Source of the DNA: Silurus meridionalis
Taxonomy: Eukaryota; Chordata; Actinopteri; Siluriformes; Siluridae
Length of the DNA: 64,000 nucleotides
Assembly: GCF_014805685.1 (NCBI RefSeq)
Contig: NC_060892.1
Location: 9,306,990 to 9,370,989 of the forward strand
Direction of reading: 5' to 3'
Of the stretch, positions 1 to 11,699 are shown piece after piece. A program made the position numbers and the translations under genes. How positions within the stretch are numbered: the first letter of the stretch is position 1; every line of letters starts with the position of its first letter. The notes under the pieces are model-generated. The model made no database searches, was not told the origin of the DNA, and was given only the letters and a program-made list of their open reading frames with translations.

Positions 1-2148
1 ATAGTATGTCCACAACCTTAATTATTTCCATTTAGACCCCAGTTCAAAATGACACCAGGCTACATGAGCATTGGAATTGGGATCATTCCAGAATTGTGAA
101 CCTAACAAAATACTTTTTCAAATATGTGAGTTAGAGTTTACCATTTGATATAGCTTATGGGATAAAGAAAAAGCCATGCTCATTAACATAGGTGCCTATT
201 CATAGCTTCACATGGCAGAATTGAGACATGAATCCTGCTTTATCATAGCCTGGGTCACATTGGTTGAAATTACTAATTTGTTTCTATTTTTGAAAATTTC
301 ATCAGATAATTTTATTATAAAATATCTTACAAATGGATAAACAAACTGGGTTTGGGCAGAGGGCAATGTTGGCCAGTATTCTATTTGCAAAAAATGCAAA
401 CAAACAAACAAAGGTCGGAACCATACCTTTAGATTCAGAACGGATACAGCTTTCTTATTGCCCAAAACTGCAGTATGCATTGAGCATTTGTTTTCTTGTG
501 AGCCCTAAACCAATACAGCACTTCTGTGTGAATTTGGAATAAACAGGAAATTGTAAAAAAAAAAATAATAAATTGCCTGATGTATTCCAAAAACCTCCGG
601 GAAGTCATGCATAAAAAATCAATCATCAGAGATAAACCTACGGGGCTAATACTTATCAAAGAATTGTATCAAATCCCAAAGTGTACTCAATTGTTTACAC
701 ACTCCCATTATATTTCTGTCTTGAGCCTAAACTGTTTTATCCTCTTTCCACTTCTATTTGGACATTTGTGTGTTGAGATTATTTCCACTGTAATTTATTT
801 GGATAAATTTAGTGCTATACAAGATGAGCCCCCTGAGTTTTAATAGCCGAGCCAAGCCCCGGTTCAGATGCCACCGGGAAGGGCTGCATTCATTTAGAGT
901 GAAATTATATCTTATTTGCAGCTGTGCTCCCTATTAGAGTCGGTGTCCAAATGGATTAAAGCACTCAGCCACCAAACATTAAGGAATTATTTTTGCAGGG
1001 AAATCTGTCTGCTACCTGATAGAGGATGGGGACAGCGAGATGTCATCTGACTCCAAAAAAATATTTGTCACCCTCTGGATTAATAACTTCCTTGATACGA
1101 GTTTTGCTTATAGGTCACATTTGTCCTCATATACACATGACACTTTTATGATGGTTTGGATCATTTTTGCAGAACATTTTTAGATAAAGCACATGTACAG
1201 CATGTACATGTTAAATATTGCAGTCTAAATAGTGATCAAAAGAGCTTCTGAAATGGCCATTTACCTTCGCTAATATCCAAATTAGCACAAATGTACTGAC
1301 ATAAATCAAGTGGGCAAGACAATGATTTTCAAAGCAAAGAGGTTAGTTTCAAATTCCTAATGAGCCGTTCCAAGAGCTTTACCAAACTCATTCCCAAAGT
1401 CTGGGCTCATGCTTCATTAAAAGAGTTCAATAAATAATGTGTTCAGCACAGCTCTGAAATAACTATTTAACCCGAATCGCCTCGTAATCAATCTTGGAAT
1501 GATTAACTGTTTTATTTGGTACAGAGCAGCTTTTCATTCGATGCCAATAGACCTTTTTCTCACCCAGGCAAAGTGAGTAGAAAACAAACAGAAGCTCATC
1601 TTAAATGAAGATTAATGGATTGACTTGGTCAAATATGAAATGTTTGAGAAGTGCCACAATCAGTCTGTTTTTCAAAAATGTGTGTGCACTTGATATGTGA
1701 TGCAGGTAGAGAGAACACAATACATTTTTTGGACCCAGTCTCATTCACATGCAGTGTTTGCAGTATATTATGGAATATACTGCAAATAACAGTGTTGGGG
1801 CACAAGAATATATTGCATTCTGTTTGCAAAGAAGTGAAGATGTTTCATCAGCCTCCTTATTCTAATCATATGCGTTGAAAAGCACAAACTCAATGCATGA
1901 TGTGTTTATTGACGTTGTTTAATGTTTTTTGAAGTATTGAACGTCAAAGATGTTCAGTATGTAAAAAAATAAGGGCTAATTTTTGATTCGTTTTAAACTC
2001 TTTTGAATATTGTACTAGTAGAGGTGGGTGGGGTTAAATGTGTTTGTGGATACAGTGAAAGTTTGAGAAGTTGCTATACAACAATGTGCTTGTATATAAA
2101 ATATGCAGGCAAAAAAGATTTTTCATGAGACTGGCGCTCATAGATAGA
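1..2148. other. Intergenic DNA, no gene recognised
   Basis: No exon-like open frame, RNA gene or transposon end was recognised. The part from about 840 to 1560 has ordinary complexity with several TAAT-rich motifs and no simple repeats, so it could be conserved noncoding DNA, but conservation cannot be judged from one sequence. Confidence 0.5.
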
Positions 2149-2402
<254 letters not shown>

Positions 2403-3130
2403 CAACAATGCACATCTAATATACATATAATGTGCACTAGATCGCCGTATCTTCTGAGTAAATTCTGTTTTGCAATTAACCATTAATGTTGACTCAACAT
2501 CACTTGAGCTGATAAAGTATTGGAGGTATGTAAGAGGAAATATTGGATCACAGCCTAAGTCTAAATAAAGTAGGGCAGAGTTAATTAAATGATGGATTAG
2601 AAGTCCCAAGGCTTGCTTGAATCTGTTTAAGCGTCTGCTGTGTCATATGCTCTCGGTTCTCAGTAAAACTTCTGTGAGAAATCTGGCAAAAAAAGAGTCT
2701 AGAGACACAGCTGGATTGTCAGATCTTTCTTTTGTTTTGCATTCACAGTGGATCAAGGCAGCGTCAGTAGTCAGTCATCAGTCTGCTTATGCACAGTACG
2801 CTGTTTAGAGAGAAAATAGAGACTAGATCAGGCAGAGTGATTGGAGTATTCTGCTGAGTGTGGATGACCTTGATTTAGAGCTCCCACACACATATTTCAT
2901 GTCCAGAGAAAACAGAGTGGAATACACACAGGCATATGCTAAAAAAGTGATGACTAGAAAAGTGCTGAATAATTGCACTTTTAGCAAAAATTTACAGAAC
3001 AGTTTAATCTAGATTCAATTTTAATTGTATTTTTTCAAATGTATATCATAAGGTCTAATGTATAGATGATGCTTTACTCGATCTGCATGGACACTTTATT
3101 AAAGTGTTAGTTAATAAGTATTAAATACTT
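2403..3130. other. Intergenic DNA, nothing recognised
   Basis: AT-rich single-copy-looking sequence with no coding signal, RNA gene or transposon end visible on either strand. Confidence 0.5.
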
Positions 3131-3133
3131 ATT

Positions 3134-3156
3134 AAAGTATTGGGACACCTGATTTT

Positions 3157-3230
<74 letters not shown>

Positions 3231-3565
3231 ATGTCCTTGTAGTAGCATTAAATTTCACTTCACTTGAACTAAAATAGAAGGCCCAAACCTGTTCCAGCAT
3301 GTTGCATATATGCACAAAGATGTGCATGAAGATATGGTTTACATGGTTTGTAGTGTAAGATCTTGAGTGGCCTGCAATAGAGTTCTGACATTAACCCTAT
3401 TGAACACCTTTGGGATGAATCGGAACTCTGACTGCACCCCAGACCTTTTCTCCCTACATCAGTACCTGACTGTGTGGCTGAATGATCACAAATCTCTACT
3501 TATACACTCAAATCTAGAACAAAAATTCAGAAGAGTAAAGGTTATTAAAACCGCAAATGGAGACT
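3134..3565 (+). mobile_element. IS630/Tc1/mariner-type DNA transposon fragment (family A)
   Basis: The left part holds the terminal sequence AAAGTATTGGGACAC, typical of fish Tc1/mariner-type elements, then a pure TA array at about 3160-3228. The right part (about 3370-3565) translates in one frame to the transposase C-terminal motif NPIEHLWDE, the hallmark of the third catalytic region in this superfamily, followed by degenerate sequence with stops. The copy at 42790-43245 is the same family in the opposite orientation and is alignable over this coding stretch. It is a dead, internally deleted copy. The TA array grew inside it. Confidence 0.75.
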
Positions 3566-3935
3566 AAATGGGGAATGAGATGTGTAAAACACACATAAGA
3601 ATAAGAAGATCTGTCAGGTGTTCTTTTCTATGTTTTATAACCCAGCTGATAACCACTATGCTGGCATCATTGTTACACAGGGCTCATTGTGCTTTAGTGA
3701 AAATGTACAATATTAATGTGGATAACAAAATGTGTTCTCTTTCACTACATACTGTATATATGATGTAATATGAGTGTGTAAACTAAACAGATTATTGAGT
3801 CACGTTTAAATAAAAAAAAAACAGACAAAAGAAACCTACAATTTACTAAATTTCAAATTTCACACATATTTCAGTATTATTAACATAAAAGGAAAAAAAC
3901 CATTAGATAACTATACTTCAGATTACATGGCCTAA

Positions 3936-4014
<79 letters not shown>

Positions 4015-4435
4015 CAGGCTAAAATGAATATATAAATACGAATGAATAAATGAATACTGATGTAGTCCATCGCTTCCCATCTCCTGTTCTTAGTCTAACA
4101 CAGCCACAGCGTCCAAGAATATGGCCACTTGCATTTCTATTAAAGAGTAGAGAGTGGATAAGGGAGGGTGAATGCAAGCAAACAGCAGTGCAATGGAATG
4201 TACAATGATGAAATGTAGCAAAAAGGAATAACACTGACAATATAAATTCACCTTGTGCCCCAAAAAATTAAGAAAGACAAACATTTATGGTGAATTAACG
4301 ACATCAGCGACTAACCAGGGTGTAGGAAATAAGGGTGAGCCCTTACATAAGCCTGAGAGAAAGTCACAGAACTTATCAAGACTTATTGGATTCCATTATA
4401 GCAAACCTGACTATGATAATTGTGAGTATTTGATT

Positions 4436-4493
<58 letters not shown>

Positions 4494-5195
4494 ATGTGCG
4501 TGCGTGTGCGCGTGTGTGTGTGTATTCAGAGTCACTGGGGCAGGGTATATTAATGATTCCTGACAGAGACAAATTAGGTTGTTAGTAATACTTCTGCCAT
4601 TGTAATGCTCAGTATGTTGCATTATACTATTACTAATAAAAGAATAACAAGGCAGAGCTGCAGCACGGATGAAATCAAATAATTTAATCTTGCACATCAT
4701 AAAAAACTCTAGAAGATGGCAGAAGCGTCAAAATGAATCGCTGATGGGGTAAAAAAACAAAACACAATGCACTACTCACTCTGCTGCCGGAGGTAATTGA
4801 TCAATTATTTATAAGAGAGAGGGTGAAAATTATTAAATATTAAATATGATTAATAATGCGTTCACACTGCTGTGAAGGTGTCTTGGAGCGTGTATAATAT
4901 TAAAGTTAATTCTCTGTGAATGAAGGACATTGCACCTTCATACTGATCCACAGGGTTCCTGTTTGAGGAAACCAAAAGAATAATAAAGTGCAACTGGTGA
5001 GTTCACTATTATGTTTGGTATTATAATTTGTTGTGTGCACTTCTTATGAAACTGAAAAATATTTCTCCTGTTGCTTAAATTAGTCAAGGATACTATTAGA
5101 TTAGATTACATTAAACTTTATTGTATTTTCATATAGTTTCTAAAATGGATATATTCAAAACCCTTTATATTGAACATTAAAATGAAGGCTTTTAT
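3566..5195. repeat. Two long GT microsatellites in unannotated DNA
   Basis: GT runs lie at about 3939-4013 (perfect, about 37 copies) and 4439-4522 (perfect at first, then with A and C interruptions). The sequence between and after them shows no gene or transposon signal. Open frames reading through these runs encode only Val-Cys or Thr-His repeats and are not genes. Confidence 0.93.
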
Positions 5196-5199
5196 CACT

Positions 5200-5604
5200 G
5201 CTGGATGACCACAAAATTTCTGTACTTGAGTTAAAGTTTGACTATTCTGTTTGAATATGAGTAAAAGTACTCATACCGCATTTCTACTTGAGCTTAAGTA
5301 GACAATTAGTTGCTTTTGAATCTAATCTACCTAAAGTATAAGGATCAAAAGGTATTAATAAGAGCTGTATTTGAATAATTTATGCTCATTATAGCTTTAT
5401 AAGGTGAGAGTTTTCTATTGTTACAAGCACACAATGAGAGAACCTTGGGGAAGTGTGGGGTTACAGTTATGGTCTTATCCCAGGTTTTCATTTAACACTT
5501 TTTTATGTATTCACTGAAAATGTGAGGAATGACAATTTCATTTTTTATCAAATAAAAAGTAAAATGCAGATATTCTGCATTAAAATAGTTAAAAGAAGTA
5601 GTTA

Positions 5605-5651
<47 letters not shown>

Positions 5652-5860
5652 ATAGTAGTAGGTGAAAAAAGTATTGGTAGTTAAAAAAGTCCCAAAATAA
5701 AAATACAAAATGATAGTACTTGAAAAATTTACTTAAGTACATCAATAAAGTAGAAAATGCTTTGCTGTGTTTATCAAATAAGTATTTGTGTGTAGCTTGT
5801 AAAATACAGGAGAAACCTTTTGGATATTTTTCCACACTACATTTTCTTATTTTTAAAAAG
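5200..5860. mobile_element. Possible degenerate hAT-type MITE around an AGT microsatellite
   Basis: The stretch is flanked by pieces rich in AAGTACT motifs in inverted arrangement (about 5215-5275 and 5715-5750), which resembles the teleost non-autonomous hAT family with ends built from GTACTTNAGTA units. Inside is an AGT/TAG trinucleotide run at about 5599-5650. Terminal inverted repeats and a target duplication could not be defined, so the assignment is tentative. Confidence 0.35.
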
Positions 5861-6074
5861 CCTACAGATAATAGAAATTGAGCTAATTGGTGTTTATTGA
5901 TGCCAATCCTTTATCACATGGCCTGCAAGTGAAGGGTTGCTTTCACTTATGTAATGATCAATAATATAGAACAGAAACTTCAATAAACATACCTTCAAAA
6001 ATGTGCTTTCAAACTAATTTTGAATAAATTATTCTTGAATTCAGAGCTCAGCTTACTATTTGATTGAAGTTTCA

Positions 6075-6240
6075 CAGAGTTCTCCCCATGTCCTTGTGGG
6101 TTTCCTTCAGATTTCCCTACTTTCATTTCCAAAAAACATACCAGGAAATGGATTGGTAACTAAATTTCCATTTAATGTAAACAAATGTGTGAATGTGTCT
6201 AAGACTCACATTAAATCCTGTGTGTATGCCTGCCTTAACC
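6075..6240 (+). repeat. Degenerate ubiquitous teleost dispersed repeat
   Basis: The order of motifs (GTTCTCCCCATGTCC, GTGGGTTTCCTTC, a CAAAAAACATACCAG block, TGGTAACTAAATT, GTGTGAATGTGTCT) follows a very common fish interspersed repeat. A longer relative lies at 48340-48660. The exact family name is not certain. Confidence 0.55.
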
Positions 6241-6484
6241 CTAATCCTAACCCTAGACTTCTCAAACCAAAACCCTTTAATGTTTGCAGTTGCTTCTAAT
6301 TTATGACTGCTGTGTAAAAAATGTATCCATATTTCTAATAGTTCTGATGTTTATAGCATGTAGACAAAACAAAATCTTTACTTAGGCTACAAGTATGGGA
6401 GGTATGTGATTTGAGATATGGATGTGGAAATGACTGCAGACAACAATCTGACCCATGCCATTGGCTTAGCATGTCAGTGGCAAG

Positions 6485-7264
6485 CAGTGTTGGGCAAAGT
6501 TACTTTTAAAAGTAACGCATTACAATATTGAGTTACTCCCCAAAAAAGTAACTAATTACGTTACTTAATTACTTTTTATGGAAAGTAATGCGTTATATTA
6601 CTTTTGCGTTACTTTTGCGTTACTTGTATCTCTTTCACGCCTCTTTCACACAGGTGTTACAGGTGTAATATAGATAATTGCCATTAAGAAATCAGTTATA
6701 TTAGGGCAAAAGACATGTCTTAAACATTTAAAATGCTTTATAACATCTTAGAGAACAATAAGATGATCGACTAAATTTTGACCACAAGGCTGAACACTTT
6801 CCTGTCGCACTTCTGTACACTGCTTTGCAATCTGCCTTCGCCGTCAGGAATGTAACTATCGTTCGTGTATATAAGGTTAAAGGTGTGGGCTGCACACCGG
6901 TGATGTGGAGGGAGAACATGCCTTTCGCTGTCATCACGTAAAACTTTGAGCAATTCCGTAAATATGACCTTGTCCTAGTCTACATCATTCTCTTCTTCAT
7001 CATCAGCTTGAAACATTCTGAACGCTTTTACCAATTTTGCGCTATTATCAGTGACCGTTGCAGTTTATCTTCCCACAAAGAGCAAATGAGCTGTGAATTT
7101 GCTCTCTATCTCTGCTGCGATGGCATCGTACATGTGTCTCCCACGGAAAACTTTTATTCTGAGCAGTCCATAGATCTGCAGAGGTGGAAAGTCGGCAAAA
7201 GTTTTCTATATTTCTGTCTCCATTTCCATATATGCAACATTGCATAATGCTGCATACATGCAAC

Positions 7265-7315
<51 letters not shown>

Positions 7316-7719
7316 ATCTGTAGAGCTGTGCTTTGCATGCAGATGGTTTTTTTTTTAAGTGGTATTTTTTGCTTTTCAACAAAACATAATCTACACTTAA
7401 CCATTATTCCGACTATTTCAAAATAATAAGAATACTTCCATCACAGTAATGAAATTCTCTGGTTTGCCATTTCCGCTTCTGACCAGCTTCTGTTCCCGTA
7501 TGAGTGCGCGATTCTATGTGACTACGTTCATTTAAATTCAGTATTTATTTTTTTATGCAAAATAATTTACTGAAAAGTAACTCGCATTACTTTTTTAAAA
7601 AAGTAACTTAGATATTAATGTGTTAATTTATTAAGTAATGCGCTACTTTACTCGTTACTCCAGAAAAGTAATATTATTACGTAACGCACGTTACTTGTAA
7701 CACGTTACCCCCAACACTA
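6485..7719 (-). mobile_element. hAT-superfamily DNA transposon, internally deleted, with 8-bp target duplication
   Basis: The ends are CAGTGTTGGGCAAAGTTACT and, inverted, AACACGTTACCCCCAACACTA. Both are followed inward by long stretches built of AAAAGTAA/TTACTTTT and GTTACTT units. The element is flanked by the direct repeat GTGGCAAG at 6477-6484 and 7720-7727, an 8-bp target duplication diagnostic of hAT insertion. The interior (about 6730-7200, minus strand) keeps fragments of a hAT transposase in broken frames, including a TATVTDN block, the LPPHHRCAAHTFNL block and KCSALWSKFSRS after a frameshift. A CA microsatellite sits at about 7268-7314. The copy is inactive but structurally complete at both ends. 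Confidence 0.92.
6730..7200 (-). pseudogene. hAT transposase remnant
   Basis: Read on the minus strand from 7200 downward, consecutive frame fragments match the middle of a hAT transposase: a HMYDAIAAEIES segment, then after a stop a TATVTDN segment (the region around a catalytic Asp), an acidic stretch, then HRCAAHTFNL, the conserved Cys/His-rich block. A frameshift lies between HRCAAHTFNL and KCSALWSKFSRS. At least two stops and one frameshift make it non-functional. Only about 150 of the usual 600 or more residues remain. The N-terminal zinc finger and C-terminal dimerisation region are gone. Confidence 0.75.
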
Positions 7720-7727
7720 GTGGCAAG

Positions 7728-8755
7728 TGCCAAAATGTATATTATTTGATAGTAGACAGCTATAGAGGTGACTGTGGGCAGGTAATACACTACCCTTTAA
7801 TATACACCAGTGGCATTCCACATGCCTGCTTCTCCTTTTAGCTGTTACCTGTGTCTAAGCAAGTGTAGTTAGAGCACTTTAGCTGTACAACCCTTGACAT
7901 TTTTACAGAAAACATCTTATAGTATATAATATGATAAAACAAATCTAGTATTTCATAGTAAAGAAATTACTGGTTAAGATTCTTCAACTTTTTCTAGACT
8001 TTAATATTTTTTATACTTTATCTATTTTAATAGCTAATATAAAAATGCTAAAATTAGCAAACAGATCTACCAAAGTAACAGTAATTAGTATAGAATTGCT
8101 AAGAACAGGCATAAGAAACTTATATTAGCTACATTACTGTATTCAAAGTTTCTTCAAGTGTTGAGATGTAATGCTTTGCAGTAAACAACCTAATAAATGA
8201 CATTTATCAGATTTAATTTTATTATTAAAATATAACCAGTGTTAGACTAATTCTTTTTTCATTCAGTGCAATAAGAGCAATGATTATGCATAGTACAAAC
8301 TAATTCAGTTCTAATCAACCAAACATGGACATCATAACAATGACATATACACACAAATATATAGAGTCAGGATTTACTTTTTAAATGAATTCATTTATCC
8401 CTATAAATGTCTCCTTAATCAGCAAACCAAAGGCAATGTTGGGATGGAATAACTTCCTAAAATGATATTAGGAAAAACCTTTGACATTATGCACACTCAA
8501 AATGTGTAAACAGTGTATAGTGTGATTCAGAAAAGTTTGAACATGTCTATTTGGTTGAAGTTATCAACTGTTAACTAATGGAGACTTGATTGAAAAACAA
8601 TTAATGGCAAATTCTAGTACTGAAGCTGTCTTATCAGATGTAGTCTGAGCCATCATAGAAAAACTGTGGGTATCAATTGCAGTCCAAGTGGTACGACCCA
8701 AAGGAATACGGTTTTTGCGTATTGAATTATGGCCTTATCCCTATCTTGGAATAGT
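7728..8755. other. Intergenic DNA, nothing recognised
   Basis: AT-rich DNA between two transposons. No exon, RNA gene or repeat family was recognised on either strand. Confidence 0.5.
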
Positions 8756-9411
8756 TACCGTAATTTCCGGACTATTAAGCGCACCCAAATATAAGCCGCA
8801 CCCACTGAATTTTACAAAATGTTTATTTTTAACATAAATAAGCTGCACCTGTCTATAAGCCGCTGTCTACACTGAAACGAATGAACTTTACACAGGCTTA
8901 AACGAAAGACATGCTACGAAATATGTTGCGATTCCTTTAAGAGCATAACGGTATTTTGGGAATAGCCTGCCACTGGATTTTTTCGGTATTACTGCATGTG
9001 CTGCAGGGATTATGTGTTTATTATTTTCTGATGCTGATTTCTTTGACTAACTCGTAACGCTGTTGCCTAGAATAATAAAAAAGCACGAGTTTTGGAAACC
9101 TGTCTGTGCTTATATGATTTCTGTTGCAACTGGAGTTAGCGAGCTCTCCCTTAACCTTGACTCAACGCGTTACAATGGCTTGTATCGAAACAGTAGCCTA
9201 CCAAGTAAGTCATTGTTCACTGTCTTCCTCCTTCTTTCACAACTATTCTCTCTGGAGTTTATCTTTTGGCATCGTCGTGCGTTTAAAAATCACCCGGTGG
9301 AAGCTTAGTTTTTTGGCTTGAAATTTGTGAAACATAGCCGCTTCGTTGTTTAAGCCGCGGGGTTCAAAGCGAGGGAAAAAAGTAGCGGCTTATAGTCCGG
9401 AAAATACGGTA
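8756..9411. mobile_element. MITE with CCGTA...TACGG termini, TA-flanked
   Basis: The left end reads TACCGTAATTTCCGGACTAT and the right end, inverted, TACCGTATTTTCCGGACTAT, followed inward on both sides by AAGCCGC-like copies. These ends match a widespread teleost non-autonomous element. Counting TA as the target duplication, the body runs CCGTAA...ATACGG, which would fit a Tc1/mariner-like mechanism. No convincing 8-bp duplication was seen, so the superfamily is left open. The interior has two overlapping short open frames without recognisable similarity. Confidence 0.8.
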
Positions 9412-9635
9412 TATAATTTATAGTTATATGTATCTATATAATTGTACTTTAATATAGATAAAATATTTTTAAAACTAAAACATTAGATAATGCTCTATTT
9501 ATTATTGTATGCAAAAGAATAAATACAGTAACACTCTGAGGGCCATACAGAGTACAATTCTGTACTCTATCCTACATGTGTGACCCTCGGACTGAAATAT
9601 ATGTAAACAAAACAAATCAACTATAACACATTACA
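9412..9635. other. Short spacer, possibly the 3' end of the Ty3/Gypsy remnant
   Basis: AT-rich sequence between a MITE and the chromodomain remnant. A 3' LTR would be expected here for the minus-strand element, but no TG...CA-bounded repeat matching another copy was found. Confidence 0.4.
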
Positions 9636-9997
9636 GTCCCTCCCTCCTAGGAACACCTCCTGGTGTTCTCCTTCTATGGGTACACCCCAGGGGTCTGGGG
9701 GCGGGGTAGTTGGTGTGGTTTCTGTGAAACTCTTCTATAAAAAATGGATCTAAGATATTGTTTTCATTGACCCAACTCTGTTCCTCTGGACAGTATCCCT
9801 CACAGTCAATTAGGTATTGTAGCCATCCCCTCCCCGACAGGAATTGAGAACTGGGATACTACATGAGAACTACGTGATGTACATGGATGTCATAACTCTT
9901 TGAGAAATATAAAAAAGTCATCAATGTATAGCAGGATGGAGTTCAAAACATCCCTAAAGATCTGATTCATAAATGCCTGAAACACTGCCAGCAGGAC

Positions 9998-10800
9998 AGG
10001 ATCTCCAGGACAGGATCTCTGAATAACTGTTCATGACTCTCTGCTCTCCCCTTCAGCCACTGCTCGCAACCTTGGGGTAACTATGGACAATCAACTGTCC
10101 TTCTCCTCACATGTTGCTAATGTGGCAGGTTCTTGTCCATTTCTTCTCTACAACATCCAAATTATTCAACCATTTCTGTCCACACAGGCTGCTCAGGTGC
10201 TTGTTCAGTCTCCTTTCATTTCAAGACTGGACTACTGCAACTCTCTGCTGGCAGGTCTACCTCTGAACACCATTCGTCCATGCCATTTGATCCAAAAACG
10301 CAGCTGCGTGACCTGTGTTTAATCTGCCCAAGTTCTCCCACACCACCCCACTGCTGCGCTGCCTCCACTCGCTTCCAGTAGCTGCACGTAACAGATTAAA
10401 AACACTGATGCTTGCCTATAAGGCAAAAATAGACCAGCACCATCTTACCTCATCACACCTCACACTGCACCACTCTGTCTGAGATCCTCTCGCACTGCTG
10501 GTACCACCTTCTCTCATGGTAAGAGGTAAGTATACTTCAAGGCTCTTCTTTGTTCTGGCACTGAGGTGGTGGAATGAACTTCCCCTGTCCGAAGAGCAAA
10601 GTCCTAGACTATCATCAAGCGACGGTTGAAGATTTACCTCTTCCTGAAAAACTTAAACTAAAACTTTCCAAGTTTGCGTTGTTAAAAAAAAAAAAAAATA
10701 AATAAATAAAACGCCCTCAACAGAGTTATCTTAAGTTTGTAATCTAGCATTCCAGTGTAGATTTATTTATTGCTAGAGACCTTAAGCACTTTTGTACACC
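9998..10800 (+). mobile_element. L2-clade LINE, 5'-truncated 3' fragment
   Basis: The fragment encodes, across several frames with stops, the C-terminal part of an L2/CR1-group reverse transcriptase: LGVTMDNQLSFSSHV, then SRLDYCNSLLAGLP, then further blocks ending in RWWNELP and KIYLFLKNL at about 10570-10660. An A-rich stretch at 10682-10710 and an AAGCACTTTTGTA tail follow. The segment interrupts a minus-strand Ty3/Gypsy pol region, so it inserted later. About 60 RT codons of the host element are missing at the junction, so the insertion came with, or was followed by, a deletion. Confidence 0.85.
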
Positions 10801-11199
10801 AGAGGGAGTGGGTAATGGTAGCGTATGGTAATTGCGTTCAGGCCGCGATAGTCTAGACATTGGTGCAACCCCCTGTCCTTTTGCTTGTTTGGTTCCCCAT
10901 GCAGTGTTTCCAGCAGTTTAATGACCACTGTGCTGATTCTTTGTGTTGCCATGATAGGGTTATGGGCTTAAATCCAGGGAAATCCCCAGGATGATGAGGT
11001 TTGAGGGTGAGGAGGTAGTGAACAGGATGAGCTCCTCTACATAGAATAATCCTACTACTGGGTTACTGGAGAGGTTTGGTGGGTGATATAACTATCTCCA
11101 ATGGGTTGATTATTTACCATAAGGTTGTGAGCGCATGCAAGGTTTTATAGCGCATTGGTGATCCTCCTGTCCACAATACGAGCAAAGTTGGAGACTCTG

Positions 11200-11690
11200 G
11201 CATCGCAAGAGTTCTGAAGTCACAGCTCGTTCGGCCCAGCTGCATCGGTTCTGGAGCGCTGGCACCGCTAGCACTCTCTGTTTCTGCTCTTTGCAGCTAC
11301 TGTCAGCGATTGGTATTTAAATTTCACGGCAAAATTGGTGGCCGATTCTAAACCTTTGCTTAACTGGAGTAGTTGTGTGGACACATCCAGTCCTCCTGCC
11401 GTATACTCAAACATCTCCTGAAGTGGCTTTAAAAGCCTAGGTTCAGTGTCTTCCTGGTTAGCAGCGTTAGCATCAAAACGCATTTCGTGGTGTCCTCACT
11501 GTAAGTCTCAGGGTGGTGGGAGAAATATACCTTAAATTGTAAGAGGAAGCCACGACACCGATCAGCGGTGCTGTTGAATTTATCCGCAGGGCCATTTTCA
11601 GTGGCCAGCAAGGCTTGGAGCGCCTGGAGGAGGTGAATGTTTGCGGCCTCTAGTTTCCCCTGAAACCATTACAGAAACACGATGTAAAAA
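11200..11690 (-). pseudogene. Ty3/Gypsy gag remnant
   Basis: Minus-strand frames contain the capsid-like signature CRGFLLQFKVYFSHHPE, then a LMLTLLT helix and, after a frameshift, MFEYTAGGLDVSTQLLQL and SATNFAVKFKYQSL. This order matches the Gag of fish Ty3/Gypsy chromoviruses and its domesticated relatives (the RTL/Mart group). The frameshift and missing start rule out a domesticated gene here. It belongs to the fossil running down to 9640. Confidence 0.78.
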
Positions 11691-11699
11691 TTAATGTGT

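Larger units (their letters stand above)
9640..11690 (-). mobile_element. Ty3/Gypsy chromovirus-type retrotransposon fossil, split by an L2 LINE
   Basis: On the minus strand, five pieces appear in the right order for a Ty3/Gypsy element with an integrase chromodomain. They are gag (about 11690-11200), a zinc-knuckle-like C-x2-C block in CSYCGQEDH (about 11195-11125), the start of reverse transcriptase with DYRGLNAIT then YPLPLV (about 10885-10798), the RT core FQAFMNQIFRDVLN leading to YIDD (about 9995-9915), and a chromodomain-like block with DCEGYCPEEQSWV then ILDPFFIEEFHR (about 9825-9650). Stops and frameshifts separate the blocks, and protease, RNase H and most of integrase are gone. The L2 LINE at about 9998-10797 sits between the two RT blocks. 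Confidence 0.82.

Noticed and set aside
4253..4585. 110-residue frame containing a Val-Cys repeat
   Set aside because: About a third is translated GT microsatellite and the rest has no similarity or conserved composition. Frames through 2071-2292, 3880-4080, 7048-7404, 32253-32526 and 60312-60563 were dropped for the same reason.
6234..6256. CCTAACCCTAA-like interstitial telomeric repeat
   Set aside because: Only two or three imperfect units (CTTAACCCTAATCCTAACCCTAG), which can occur by chance in AT-rich DNA.
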